In this document: positions 46,301 to 53,351 of the stretch, in pieces
How the letters are laid out: every line of letters begins with the position of its first letter
Numbering within the stretch: the first letter of the stretch is position 1
Source of the DNA: Bradyrhizobium diazoefficiens USDA 110
GTDB lineage: Bacteria; Pseudomonadota; Alphaproteobacteria; Rhizobiales; Xanthobacteraceae
Assembly: GCF_000011365.1 (NCBI RefSeq)
Contig: NC_004463.1
Span: 5,070,001 to 5,134,000 of the forward strand
DNA length: 64,000 bases
Direction of reading: 5' to 3'
The notes under the pieces: model-generated
What the model was told of the DNA's origin: nothing
Databases searched by the model: none
The model's input: only the letters and a program-made list of their open reading frames with translations
Program-made: the position numbers and the translations under genes

Positions 46301-46887
46301 TCACAGCTCCCGTTCCATCGCGGGGTGACTGCGGTTTTTTACCTTTACCCAATGCTTGCTCCGGCCCGCCTATAAGGCCGGTCGCGACGCTTCGATACCA
46401 ATCCTTCAAGACCCATGTCGCACGCGGCGCGGAATAGGTCAGGTCCAAGCTCGCCACGCTCAAAGGGATTAACGAAAACGCCTTCAGGATGCCGCGCCAG
46501 CAGGCGCTCCAAGTTCGTCTTCCGCATCGACAACGGGAGCATGCGGAGATCGTCACCACCTTCAGCAAGAATATCAAAGGCGCAGAACTGCACCTCATGA
46601 TCGTACTTGCGCGAGTGAAGCGCATTAAAATCTGAGATTCCATCGACGCCGAGCACGACCGCTTCGCCATCGAGCACGAATTGCTTCTGGCGGACCTTGC
46701 GAGCGGCCTCGACGATCCAAGGATAGCGAGTGGCCCAGTTGTACCCGCCGCGCGTGATCAGGCGCACGCGGTCGCCATCGCGCTCCAGACGGAGGCGATA
46801 GCCGTCGTACTTTACTTCATGAAGCCAATCGGGGCCGTCCGGGACCGAAATGCCCTTGCTCGGCAGGCAAAACTCAAATGAACGCAT
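46301..46887 (-). pseudogene. ATP-dependent DNA ligase (adenylation-domain only type), frameshifted
   Basis: The minus strand encodes a stand-alone ligase adenylation domain. Motif I is EVKYDGYRLRLE (nucleophilic Lys), motif III is LDGEAVVLG, motif IV is EGLVSKRRDRPYR. The frame then breaks near 46365: the zero frame ends in RRAGASIG, while the shifted frame continues KHWVKVKNRSHPAMEREL to a TGA at 46301, which carries motif V (VKVKN). One base has been lost just before KHWVKVKN. Short ligases of about 200 residues without an OB domain are common in Bradyrhizobium. Confidence 0.85.
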
Positions 46888-46963
46888 GCGGGAAAAATAG
46901 GCATTCGATGCCTGATTGCGAGATGGAGCTTAGGGCAACCCGCTCAAGCGGCGCCACACATTA

Positions 46964-47170
46964 TTACGGCCTGGGCGGCAGATCAGGAGCGATGTCGCTG
47001 CCCGCGCTCTCACCGATAGCCTGCTCCACTGCGGATGCGAGCACTGCAAGGTGTTCAGCCAGTTTGGCAAACAGTTCGCGCTTTTTTGGGTCAGTCGCTA
47101 AGTCGCGAATAAGGGCGCACTCAGCGGTATCTCGCTGTAGCTTCTCCAGTTGGGCCTGCATGTCTTTCAT
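46964..47170 (-). CDS. Small helical hypothetical protein (68 aa)
   Basis: MKDMQAQLEKLQRDTAECALIRDLATDPKKRELFAKLAEHLAVLASAVEQ: two amphipathic helices with a DPKKRELFAKLAEHL core, a pattern I associate with conserved small Bradyrhizobium proteins. The C-terminus is Pro-rich. Internal ATG at 47161 is an alternative start. Function unknown. Confidence 0.6.
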   Translation of the reverse strand: MKDMQAQLEKLQRDTAECALIRDLATDPKKRELFAKLAEHLAVLASAVEQAIGESAGSDIAPDLPPRP

Positions 47171-47522
47171 TTGCGGCCTCGATGTTCCAGTGAGGGAACA
47201 TTACAAATACCTGTTCCGGCTCACAAGTGAACAGAGCGCTATCGCCGACTGGGACTAGCCTCCAATTGCATGGCACCTCGTCAGGCGCCAGCCGTCGGAC
47301 CGCTTGGCCCCGCACTTGTCCCCTCCAGCCCCAAGGGGTCAGGCTGGCCCGATGGAGCTTTGCGCAGCATCAGAGTGAGAGCATCCCATCTCGGACAGAC
47401 TGGACGCGGAGCCGAACAACCTGTTGTCAGGCTGCTGAGGTTATGAGGCCCGGGCTCCTAGACACACCGGGCCTTGCCTTACCTCAATCGCAACGCCCAA
47501 GATGCGGACAGGGAGGCCCGAC

Positions 47523-47789
47523 ATGTCCGTTGAAGATTATGCCGACGATCTCAGCGCAACTGTGCACTACGCGCTGGAGACAACCCGTGCCGTCGCCGTC
47601 TGCCCCTTCCACTCTGAAGTCACCATCCGCGTCGGCGACGATGCAGCCGAAAGCCACGCCTTCGAGCGCGCCAAGAGGATCGTTAGGAGCGATGGCACGA
47701 ATTGGGAGACGCAAGACCTCAGACAAGAATTCGCGCGGCAGCTTAGCAAGGCAGCAGATGGGGAGTGCCCACGCTGCGCTCAACATTGA
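47523..47789 (+). CDS. Small hypothetical protein with paired Cys motifs (88 aa)
   Basis: MSVEDYADDLSATVHYALETTRAVAVCPFHSEVTIRVGDDAAESHAFERA...ADGECPRCAQH. One Cys-His pair (CPFH) and a C-terminal CPRC could bind a metal or form a disulphide. AGGGAGG precedes the ATG by 8 nt, a good ribosome site. No family recognised; looks genuinely coding. Confidence 0.6.
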   Translation: MSVEDYADDLSATVHYALETTRAVAVCPFHSEVTIRVGDDAAESHAFERAKRIVRSDGTNWETQDLRQEFARQLSKAADGECPRCAQH

Positions 47790-47951
47790 ACGGCCCGGGC
47801 AGCGCATTTTCGACACTTCCTTCGCCTCAGCCACAGTTCCAGAATTAACTTGCAGCACGAACATCAAGCTTAATTCCAGACCGTGATTGCGGCCGCGCGC
47901 TAGAGGACTAGGTTTGCGCACACCGGATATTGCCCTTTCCGGTACACCCCA

Positions 47952-47992
47952 TCGAAGTCGCCGCACCATTATACTCGGTGCAGCGACTTCGA
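47952..47992. repeat. 16-bp near-perfect inverted repeat
   Basis: TCGAAGTCGCCGCACC (47952-47967) pairs with GGTGCAGCGACTTCGA (47977-47992), with one mismatch and a 9-nt loop (ATTATACTC). There is no T-run. It ends 24 bp before the small ORF at 48017. Confidence 0.65.
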
Positions 47993-48016
47993 ACTGGATA
48001 GTCGCGCGAGCGTCAC

Positions 48017-48256
48017 TTGAGAGAGCAGCCGGACTACGAAACGCTTGATCTCGTAGAGATGCGTCGCCAGCTTACGGCGCTCCGTTCAAAATACTCGGAC
48101 AATCTTTTGATTACTTCGCTGTTGAACCGCTTCTTCGTGAAAGTCGCGTTTCTGGTGAAGCCGACTGACCTGGCGCACGAGCAGTATCTCACATCGCAAT
48201 TCGAGCGAACGTTGACAAAGGTCAAAGAGATTGCTGCACGGAGGAAATCTGACTGA
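48017..48256 (+). CDS. Small hypothetical protein (79 aa)
   Basis: A helical ORF with a TTG start: DLVEMRRQLTALRSKYSDNLLITSLLNRFFVKVAFLVKPTDLAHEQYL. A later ATG (MRRQLTAL) is possible. No family recognised. A strong hairpin lies just upstream. Confidence 0.45.
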   Translation: MREQPDYETLDLVEMRRQLTALRSKYSDNLLITSLLNRFFVKVAFLVKPTDLAHEQYLTSQFERTLTKVKEIAARRKSD

Positions 48257-48399
48257 AGCCACCTCAACACGTGGCTCTGGACCCCGGTAACGCGCCACAG
48301 ACCAGCTTTGACTTCCTGCTCGATCTGAGAGGTGTCCTAATCTGCGGAACCGTTGACTTGGCTCAATGGCGATCTTCAATTCGGCCGAAGCATCGTCCC

Positions 48400-48534
48400 A
48401 TGCGCAGGCCCTGCCCCCAAAAGCCGGTCAAGAAGCCCAAGCCGTCCCGGTTAGAGGAAGCGCGGCGGATCGTCGAGGAGTACACAAAGGACCTGCGCGA
48501 GGTCATCAAGAAACTAGCTCGCAAGCTGCACTGA
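48400..48534 (+). CDS. Short basic helical protein of the DLREVIKKL type (44 aa)
   Basis: MRRPCPQKPVKKPKPSRLEEARRIVEEYTKDLREVIKKLARKLH. A Pro/Lys-rich N-terminus is followed by one amphipathic helix. The ending closely resembles that of the ORF at 50457-50630 (DLREMVREDIEEQREFIRKIRKKMH), so the two are probably paralogues. The frame is open upstream to a GTG at 48271. I prefer the later ATG because the upstream part is not protein-like. Confidence 0.5.
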   Translation: MRRPCPQKPVKKPKPSRLEEARRIVEEYTKDLREVIKKLARKLH

Positions 48535-48700
48535 GGGTTTCGTCTCTCAGGTAGCTGCCCTTGGCGCCATTAAAATGGGACCCCCAGCGGAGCGGGGGCA
48601 AGAACGGGCTCGCACATGACAGAGTGGCTGACCTCACCCGGTTTGCGGCCACCTGAGTAGTCGCCATAGGAACAGAATCCGCCGTAGCGCATTACCGCGC

Positions 48701-48937
48701 ATGCCGAGATACTTCTTTCACATCACGCACGAGCGCACCGAGATCGACCGCGAGGGCGAGGAGCTTCCTGACAAGCATGCAGCGTCGAAGGAGACCACAG
48801 TCACGGCCGGGCAGATGCTCCAAGGCATTGACGGGAAACTGGTGCCGGGCCGAGACTGGCGGATGGAAGTGACCGACGAGTTTCAAAACATGCTTTACGT
48901 TCTGCACATTCGAGCAGAGAAAGCCAAAGTGATCTGA
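48701..48937 (+). CDS. DUF6894 family small protein
   Basis: 78 residues. MPRYFFHITHERTEIDREGEELPDKHAASKE fits the common rhizobial family (MPRYFFH.....D.EG.ELPD..AA...A) classed as DUF6894. Members are numerous in Bradyrhizobium accessory DNA and have no known function. Confidence 0.85.
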   Translation: MPRYFFHITHERTEIDREGEELPDKHAASKETTVTAGQMLQGIDGKLVPGRDWRMEVTDEFQNMLYVLHIRAEKAKVI

Positions 48938-49449
48938 CCGGCGAGACGTTAAACTTTTGCCGACCGAAAGTTTAGGTGGATGTGCACGTTCGCGCTCGGC
49001 GTGACTTCCCCACCGGGTGGTTTAGTCGGGGCTCCGACCCGCGTGTTACACTGCGAAGCGCGGGCGCTGCGACATCAAAGCGCTTTCTTCCGAATTTCGG
49101 TCCTTCGAAACAATTCATTAGCATTAGCGTGGCTTGCTGGGAGTGTGCCGATTACCGCTGATTACGGCACACGGAATGGGAATGTCGGCCCCGGCTGTTT
49201 CTCCCAACCTGCGGCTGGGGCCGATTTGAACTTTCGCTGTATGGTTCAACCCGGTCCACAACCATGTTTAGAGGCATTGCTATCGCACTATTTGGGCTGA
49301 CCATTCTTTCGCAGCTCGATCAGGCGCTCTTCTACGGCCGAAATACTGACGCTGCGTTCAGGCTTGTGCGGGAGATGCGCCGCAGTTTTGGTCTGTAGTG
49401 CCGCCGCCCTGCATTCAACTGATCAGCGCCTATGCGCGTCGAGCGACGG
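48938..49449. other. About 510 bp without a recognisable gene
   Basis: Open frames here are short and not protein-like. A modest inverted repeat, TCGGCCCC (49185-49192) with GGGGCCGA (49217-49224), is the only structure I can point to. Probably decayed DNA. Confidence 0.5.
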
Positions 49450-49614
49450 CTACTTCTTCAACAGTATTCCCATCGTTCGCGCCATTCGCCTCACCGATCC
49501 GGCATGGCGGCCCAGTTCGGCTGCTATCCTCGATACGCCAACGCCCTGCCGGGCGAGCCTGACCAAGCGTCGGACTTCCTGCTCGGCCCATTGTTTTGGC
49601 TTCGGTGCTTTCAT
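49450..49614 (-). CDS. Small HTH (GcrA/SANT-like) protein (54 aa)
   Basis: MKAPKPKQWAEQEVRRLVRLARQGVGVSRIAAELGRHAGSVRRMARTMGILLKK. The W-x-x-x-E-V-x-x-L start followed by a helix-turn-helix with VSRIAAELGRHAGSVRR resembles the N-terminal DNA-binding part of GcrA-like or Myb/SANT-like short proteins in Rhizobiales. The longer open frame upstream is not protein-like, so I start at 49614. Confidence 0.6.
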   Translation of the reverse strand: MKAPKPKQWAEQEVRRLVRLARQGVGVSRIAAELGRHAGSVRRMARTMGILLKK

Positions 49615-49838
49615 GGTGCGGCGCTCAGAACCTGCCGACCACTTAACCAGCGCGCTTGGTTGCCAACACTTGGGAAATTTACGGGTGGTGCCTTCCACCA
49701 CGAGGCTCAGCGCTACGGCGGATTTAGCGCTCGCGAGACGGGCGTTATGCGGCGTCCCGAAGAACTCTATTGGGGATCGGATCGGCGCACGGATAGTTGG
49801 CGTCGCGGGCGTAAGCAGGTCCGCTATGAAGGGTAGAT

Positions 49839-49881
49839 CGGACCTGCCGCATGCAAACGCCCGACCGCCGCTTTTGACCCA
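49839..49881 (+). repeat. Diverged copy A of a dispersed ~42-bp element
   Basis: CGGACCTGCCGC...TTTTGACCCA with the same spacing (plus one base) as the copies at 52872-52913 and 56570-56611. It is preceded by GGGTAGAT as in copy C. Confidence 0.45.
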
Positions 49882-50007
49882 TAGCGGGCGTCGCCGACCC
49901 CGACAGCTTTTCGTCACGCCGACGTGACAATTCCTGCAGGAAATATATTTCCAGACGTCCGGTCCAGGTGCAGAATGGCATCGTGGGGAGTGGGATTAAG
50001 GGGGCCG

Positions 50008-50337
50008 ATGCAACAGTTCGTCGCTAAAGCCAACGTAGATCACTACATCGGGCTCCTGACCGGCAGTGATCTGACGTTTAACAGCCAAATGGCCATAACC
50101 AGGCTATTGATCGCCGAACTGGATAAGCTCGCGCACGATCAGGAACATCTCGAATTTGCGGAGAAAAGAGCCGCAGATGGACGTGATCGGGTTAAGCGCA
50201 TGACGGAGATGCGCGATGGTCATCCCTTCGGCACAACGGAGCGCGAACAAGCGGAGCGGCTACTCGTAAACTGCGAAAACTTGCAGACTGTGCTGGAAGA
50301 TTTCTGTAATCGCTTGCGCGAGAGGGGCAGCCGTTAA
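50008..50337 (+). CDS. Hypothetical soluble protein (109 aa)
   Basis: MQQFVAKANVDHYIGLLTGSDLTFNSQMAITRLLIAELDKLAHDQEHLEF, then EREQAERLLVNCENLQTVLEDFCNRLRERG. Mostly helical, acidic/basic mixed, no signal peptide. The frame is open upstream to 49924, but protein-like sequence and a GGGG ribosome site support 50008. Not recognised. Confidence 0.6.
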   Translation: MQQFVAKANVDHYIGLLTGSDLTFNSQMAITRLLIAELDKLAHDQEHLEFAEKRAADGRDRVKRMTEMRDGHPFGTTEREQAERLLVNCENLQTVLEDFCNRLRERGSR

Positions 50338-50456
50338 GCGTATTCCGACCCCCCGTTTTTAATGCAGATCAACATGTAATCATTTCCTGGCGGCTTTCTT
50401 GCTGCGCGAGCAAATACCGCCGAGACCCCTTTTGGCCCGCATGGGAGCACCACCTC

Positions 50457-50630
50457 ATGAGGTTGAGCAGGTGCTCCAAAGGGGTCAAACATGAGAGAAA
50501 AAGGAACCACCCAAGAAGCCTCCTGCCCAAGAGGAGCACGAGTGGGCTGAAGGACCTTCGAGAGATGGTCCGCGAGGACATCGAGGAGCAGCGCGAGTTC
50601 ATCCGGAAGATTCGGAAGAAGATGCATTGA
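50457..50630 (+). CDS. Short basic protein (57 aa), paralogue of the 48400 ORF
   Basis: The last ~30 residues (TSGLKDLREMVREDIEEQRE then FIRKIRKKMH) form an amphipathic helix like the product at 48400-48534. The N-terminal half is Arg/Lys-rich and may be out of frame. The overlapping frame gives EKKEPPKKPPAQEEHEW, which looks more like the Pro/Lys-rich N-terminus of the paralogue. A frameshift near 50530 is therefore possible. Confidence 0.4.
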   Translation: MRLSRCSKGVKHERKRNHPRSLLPKRSTSGLKDLREMVREDIEEQREFIRKIRKKMH

Positions 50631-50766
50631 AGCCGTCTGGAGTCCGTATCTTGCCCGTGTGAGACATGCCAGGGCGATCTGACGATGTCCGCACACCGAG
50701 ACAGACCGGAAGAGAACGGCACGCGATCAAAGCGACGCGATTGACCCATACCGAAAGGTCGACCGG

Positions 50767-50889
50767 TCAAGTGCGAAGATACTTGATCAGGGCAGCGATC
50801 CCGAGCACCAGAAAAACAAGGAGAAGAACCCAGCCGATTGCCATCCCGCCCATCATTGCGAACGACATATAATCCATCATGTTGTTCAT
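50767..50889 (-). CDS. Tiny Met-rich single-span membrane protein (40 aa)
   Basis: The minus strand from ATG 50889 gives MNNMMDYMSFAMMGGMAIGW followed by VLLLVFLVLGIAALIKYLRT and a stop. It has one transmembrane helix, six Met in the first 16 residues and a basic C-terminus. The layout (Met-rich start, GGMAIGW, a helix ending in LIKYL) is like small membrane proteins found next to metal-resistance genes in other Proteobacteria. No such neighbour is present here. Confidence 0.6.
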   Translation of the reverse strand: MNNMMDYMSFAMMGGMAIGWVLLLVFLVLGIAALIKYLRT

Positions 50890-50983
50890 CGTGACACGTG
50901 GAAGGCATGCGGAGACGCAGCTGTCCGCTTAGAGGAATTGGCGCACGATCAAATCGACGCAAATAATCCGAAGCGACGTTCTC

Positions 50984-51241
50984 TCAACGACCATGCGGAA
51001 CGACAGTCTTCGGGCCACCGCGATAGGCGTGGGGCTTGTTGGCTTTAACTCTAGGCGCGTAGATATCGACTCCCTGCGCGTAGATATCGACTCCCTGCGC
51101 GTAGATATCGCCTCCGCTGCTCATTTGCTGCGTCGGGGGCGGAACAGACGATTTCGGGCCGCCTTGGTATTGCTGTGCCATGGCGGACACAGTCAGGAAT
51201 GGCGTTATGAGTGCGACGGCAAGGATGTATTTGGTAGCCAT
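50984..51241 (-). CDS. Small secreted repeat protein (85 aa)
   Basis: MATKYILAVALITPFLTVSAMAQQYQGGPKSS: a clean signal peptide with cleavage after AMA. The mature ~63 residues contain three tandem heptads DIYAQGV-DIYAQGV-DIYAPRV. Two GGPK motifs bracket the mature chain (QGGPKSSVPPP, RGGPKTVVPHGR). GGGAG precedes the ATG at 51241. The function is unknown; the size and repeats suggest a structural or signalling peptide. Confidence 0.65.
   Translation of the reverse strand: MATKYILAVALITPFLTVSAMAQQYQGGPKSSVPPPTQQMSSGGDIYAQGVDIYAQGVDIYAPRVKANKPHAYRGGPKTVVPHGR
51055..51117. repeat. Three tandem 21-bp repeats inside the secreted-peptide gene
   Basis: GCGCGTAGATATCGACTCCCT occurs at 51055-51075 and 51076-51096. 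A third copy with two or three changes follows at 51097-51117. The unit is in frame (7 codons), so copy-number change would add or remove heptads without breaking the gene. Confidence 0.9.
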
Positions 51242-51492
51242 GATTTTTCTCCCGCTTTTACTCGAAAGTGCCTCTGGTAGGTTACAGCTCTTGTTGCATT
51301 GATCTTCATCAAAGCGGCGTGAGACTGCCGCGTTTTTAGGCTTCAGCGAAATTGCTTTCCCGTTACACAAGGGTAAGCCGCGTCACCCATTTCAAGAACA
51401 CTTATTTAAATCAGCTCTTTAGCTGGTCACCTCGGCTGGTGGCACGCGATTTGCGATGCGTGCCGTAGGATTGATCCGATGCTGCCGGGGAA

Positions 51493-52023
51493 ATGGACAT
51501 GCGAGCGTGCCTGATTGCTGTCGTTGTATCGACGGCACTAAGCGTTACATCGGCTTCCGCGACCGTAATTATCAGCGCCGACATCGGCGGAAAGATGCGG
51601 GACTACACGACGCGCTTCCAGCAGGTTCGCGACTCCGGCGAGTCCGTCGTCATTGCCGGCACATGCGTTTCCGCCTGCACGATGGTGCTCGGATTGGTGC
51701 CGAGCGACCGAATCTGCGTCACCCCTGACGCGGTGCTTGGTTTCCATGCGGCATGGATGTTCGATAGCTCCGGCAAACGTGTCGTCAGCGCATCCGGGAC
51801 ACAGGACCTGATGCAGACCTATCCAGCTGCTGTGCGCGCCTGGATTGCACGGCACGGCGGGTTGACCCCAAAAATGATGTACCTACGCGGTCGTGATCTC
51901 GCCGCCATTGTTGCGCCCTGCAATAGCTCGCGCATGGCATCTGTTTCACGCGCGAAGCGCTTCGGCGAACTTCACCAACTTGATGATACAAATACGCCTC
52001 GCGCCAGTTTTGACGGGCACTGA
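51493..52023 (+). CDS. Periplasmic ClpP/crotonase-like protein (COG3904-type)
   Basis: 176 residues. A signal peptide (MDMRACLIAVVVSTALSVTSASA) leads to a fold with IISADIGGKMRDYTTRFQQVRDSGESVVIAGTCVSACTMVLGLVPS and LGFHAAWMF. The Gly-Gly near the start, the GTCVSACTM turn where ClpP-type serine nucleophiles sit, and the later His resemble predicted periplasmic ClpP-like proteins. Catalysis is not assured. GGGGA precedes the ATG. Confidence 0.65.
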   Translation: MDMRACLIAVVVSTALSVTSASATVIISADIGGKMRDYTTRFQQVRDSGESVVIAGTCVSACTMVLGLVPSDRICVTPDAVLGFHAAWMFDSSGKRVVSASGTQDLMQTYPAAVRAWIARHGGLTPKMMYLRGRDLAAIVAPCNSSRMASVSRAKRFGELHQLDDTNTPRASFDGH

Positions 52024-52267
52024 GTAACTATCCATCGCACTGGCTTGCTCATTAGTCCTTGCGTCCTCGGTCAAGGGACGTGAGCGAGAGCCGAGGATAT
52101 CACGCGGGCATCGGGTTCATGTCCGGTTGTGGCCCGAATGCGAAGTCCGGACCCGCTTTTGTGTTGTCCGGTTATCGGGATAGACCGGACGCGGTTGGCC
52201 GGGCGCCCGACCGACGCGAATGACCCGCAACGGACATTGCAGCTGCCTAGCCCGTGGTTTGTCGTGC
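52024..52267. other. Non-coding stretch rich in CCGGAC/GTCCGG words
   Basis: No gene seen. GTCCGG or its complement recurs several times between 52120 and 52190 (ATGTCCGGTT, AGTCCGGACC, TTGTCCGGTT, GACCGGAC). This resembles debris of the GTCCGG-rich spacers common around short cyclase-like genes in Bradyrhizobium. Confidence 0.35.
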
Positions 52268-52351
52268 TTTGATTGGAAAGCGTCTAGCGGTAGTTCTGAC
52301 GGCGGACGTCGCCGGCTGCAGCCGCATGATGGCAAACCATCCTTTGATCTA
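52268..52351 (+). pseudogene. N-terminal stub of a class III adenylate/guanylate cyclase
   Basis: From TTG at 52268 the frame reads IGKRLAVVLTADVAGCSRMM then ANHPLI and a stop. RRLAVVLxADVAGYSRLM is the start of the abundant Bradyrhizobium adenylate cyclases, so this is a stub of about 20 residues whose remainder is gone. Confidence 0.6.
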
Positions 52352-52455
52352 GGTCAACGTCAGCGATCCCTTGGCGCTCACGCTATTTTTTAGCCGCACC
52401 TGATGAGGCGGCTTCCGTCACCTTCAGTGACGCAAGCGCGAAGAGGAGGTCCGCC

Positions 52456-52713
52456 ATGCGGAGGCGTCTTTCGATCAAGTCAGCGACTGTTACCGGGATT
52501 GCTGCCAGCGCCTTGTTAGGGCTTGCAGGTCTCACTCTCAATCCAGCCCCAGCCAAGGCGGTCGTGTACTGCCAGTACGTTGAATATCCGAGCGGCTGCG
52601 TTGCCCGGGCAGGCGTCGTGCTCAGGCCTCGTCCGGTGGCGCGCGCTGCGGTCCGTCATAACGCCGGTGGCAATTTAAATGGTGGCGTCAATCGCGTAGG
52701 GGTGCGGCGGTAA
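52456..52713 (+). CDS. Small secreted protein (85 aa)
   Basis: The signal peptide (ATVTGIAASALLGLAGLTLNPAPAKA) precedes a mature chain VVYCQYVEYPSGCVARAGVVLRPRPVARAAVR with two cysteines and a Pro/Arg/Gly-rich tail. The YCQYVxYPxGCVARxGVVL pattern is widespread in Bradyrhizobium small secreted proteins. AGAGGAGG precedes the ATG. Function unknown. Confidence 0.75.
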   Translation: MRRRLSIKSATVTGIAASALLGLAGLTLNPAPAKAVVYCQYVEYPSGCVARAGVVLRPRPVARAAVRHNAGGNLNGGVNRVGVRR

Positions 52714-52871
52714 GGCACTTTTTGCGGGGCACGACCTTGGCGCGGCACACGGCAAGCCAGGTTCGTATCCGTTTACGTTTTTATCATCAGCAATTCGCCT
52801 GTTCGCAGAGGACGGAAGCCACAAAAGGGACGAGCCGAGCCCGTCTAACGATGCTCGTTGTTCGGGGGAGA

Positions 52872-52913
52872 CGGACGTGGCTGGCGGAAGGTAAAACCGG
52901 CCCGATTGACCCA
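52872..52913 (+). repeat. Copy B of a dispersed 42-bp element
   Basis: CGGACGTGGCTGGC, then 18 variable bases, then GATTGACCCA. Identical conserved blocks and the identical 18-base gap occur at 56570-56611. Confidence 0.55.
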
Positions 52914-53199
52914 GATGTACGGTCCGGCCGTGCGTAGCAAGAGGTTCGTCGATCAGGTGGTGTGGTCTTGCATCAATGTATCCGGCCTTTGATTGGAGCA
53001 TTTTCTCCGGGCCATCATGGATATCAGCGCGCGTGCGTTCTCATTAGCGGACAGGCCTCGATTGGGCCATTTGGGTCACCAGTGTTCGCATGCGCCGGGA
53101 AGACCGAACCTCCATCTCGTCTCATCCTCTCGCAGACCTCGGCTGGAACCTGTTGATGGGGTTACGTCATCGCTTGCTCCTCCTACCTCGCAGTTCCTG

Positions 53200-53351
53200 T
53201 GTTCGAGCCAGGGGCCGTTCCTTCGTCCCGGCCCGCAGGACGTGCGTCGCGTCGCGCGCACGGGCGGTCAAGGCCGGCCGTTGCGCTTTGCTTGCGGCTG
53301 GCTCCGGCGTTGCCAGGCCGCGCCTTGACCGCGCCGAGCACGGCGCGACGA
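53200..53351 (-). ncRNA. Structured non-coding flank of the IS110 element, bridge-RNA candidate
   Basis: Downstream of the transposase stop, GCGGTCAAGGC (53264-53274) and GCCTTGACCGC (53322-53332) form a perfect 11-bp stem enclosing ~47 nt. The enclosed bases include further complementary GGCCG/CGGCC words. IS110-family elements encode a bridge RNA in a non-coding end, which in the IS1111 subgroup is on the 3' side of the transposase. I cannot define the target- and donor-binding loops by eye. The element boundaries, and so this interval, are approximate. Confidence 0.4.

Noticed and set aside
47121..47315. A 64-codon minus-strand ORF
   Set aside because: It overlaps the better-supported 68-residue ORF (46964-47170) and has no protein-like features or ribosome site.
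48938..49300. Open frames of about 60-106 codons
   Set aside because: No ribosome site, no hydrophobic or motif pattern, and frames overlap each other; treated as non-coding.
51055..51117. CRISPR array
   Set aside because: The repeats are 21 bp, directly abutting with no spacers, and in frame inside a secreted-peptide gene.
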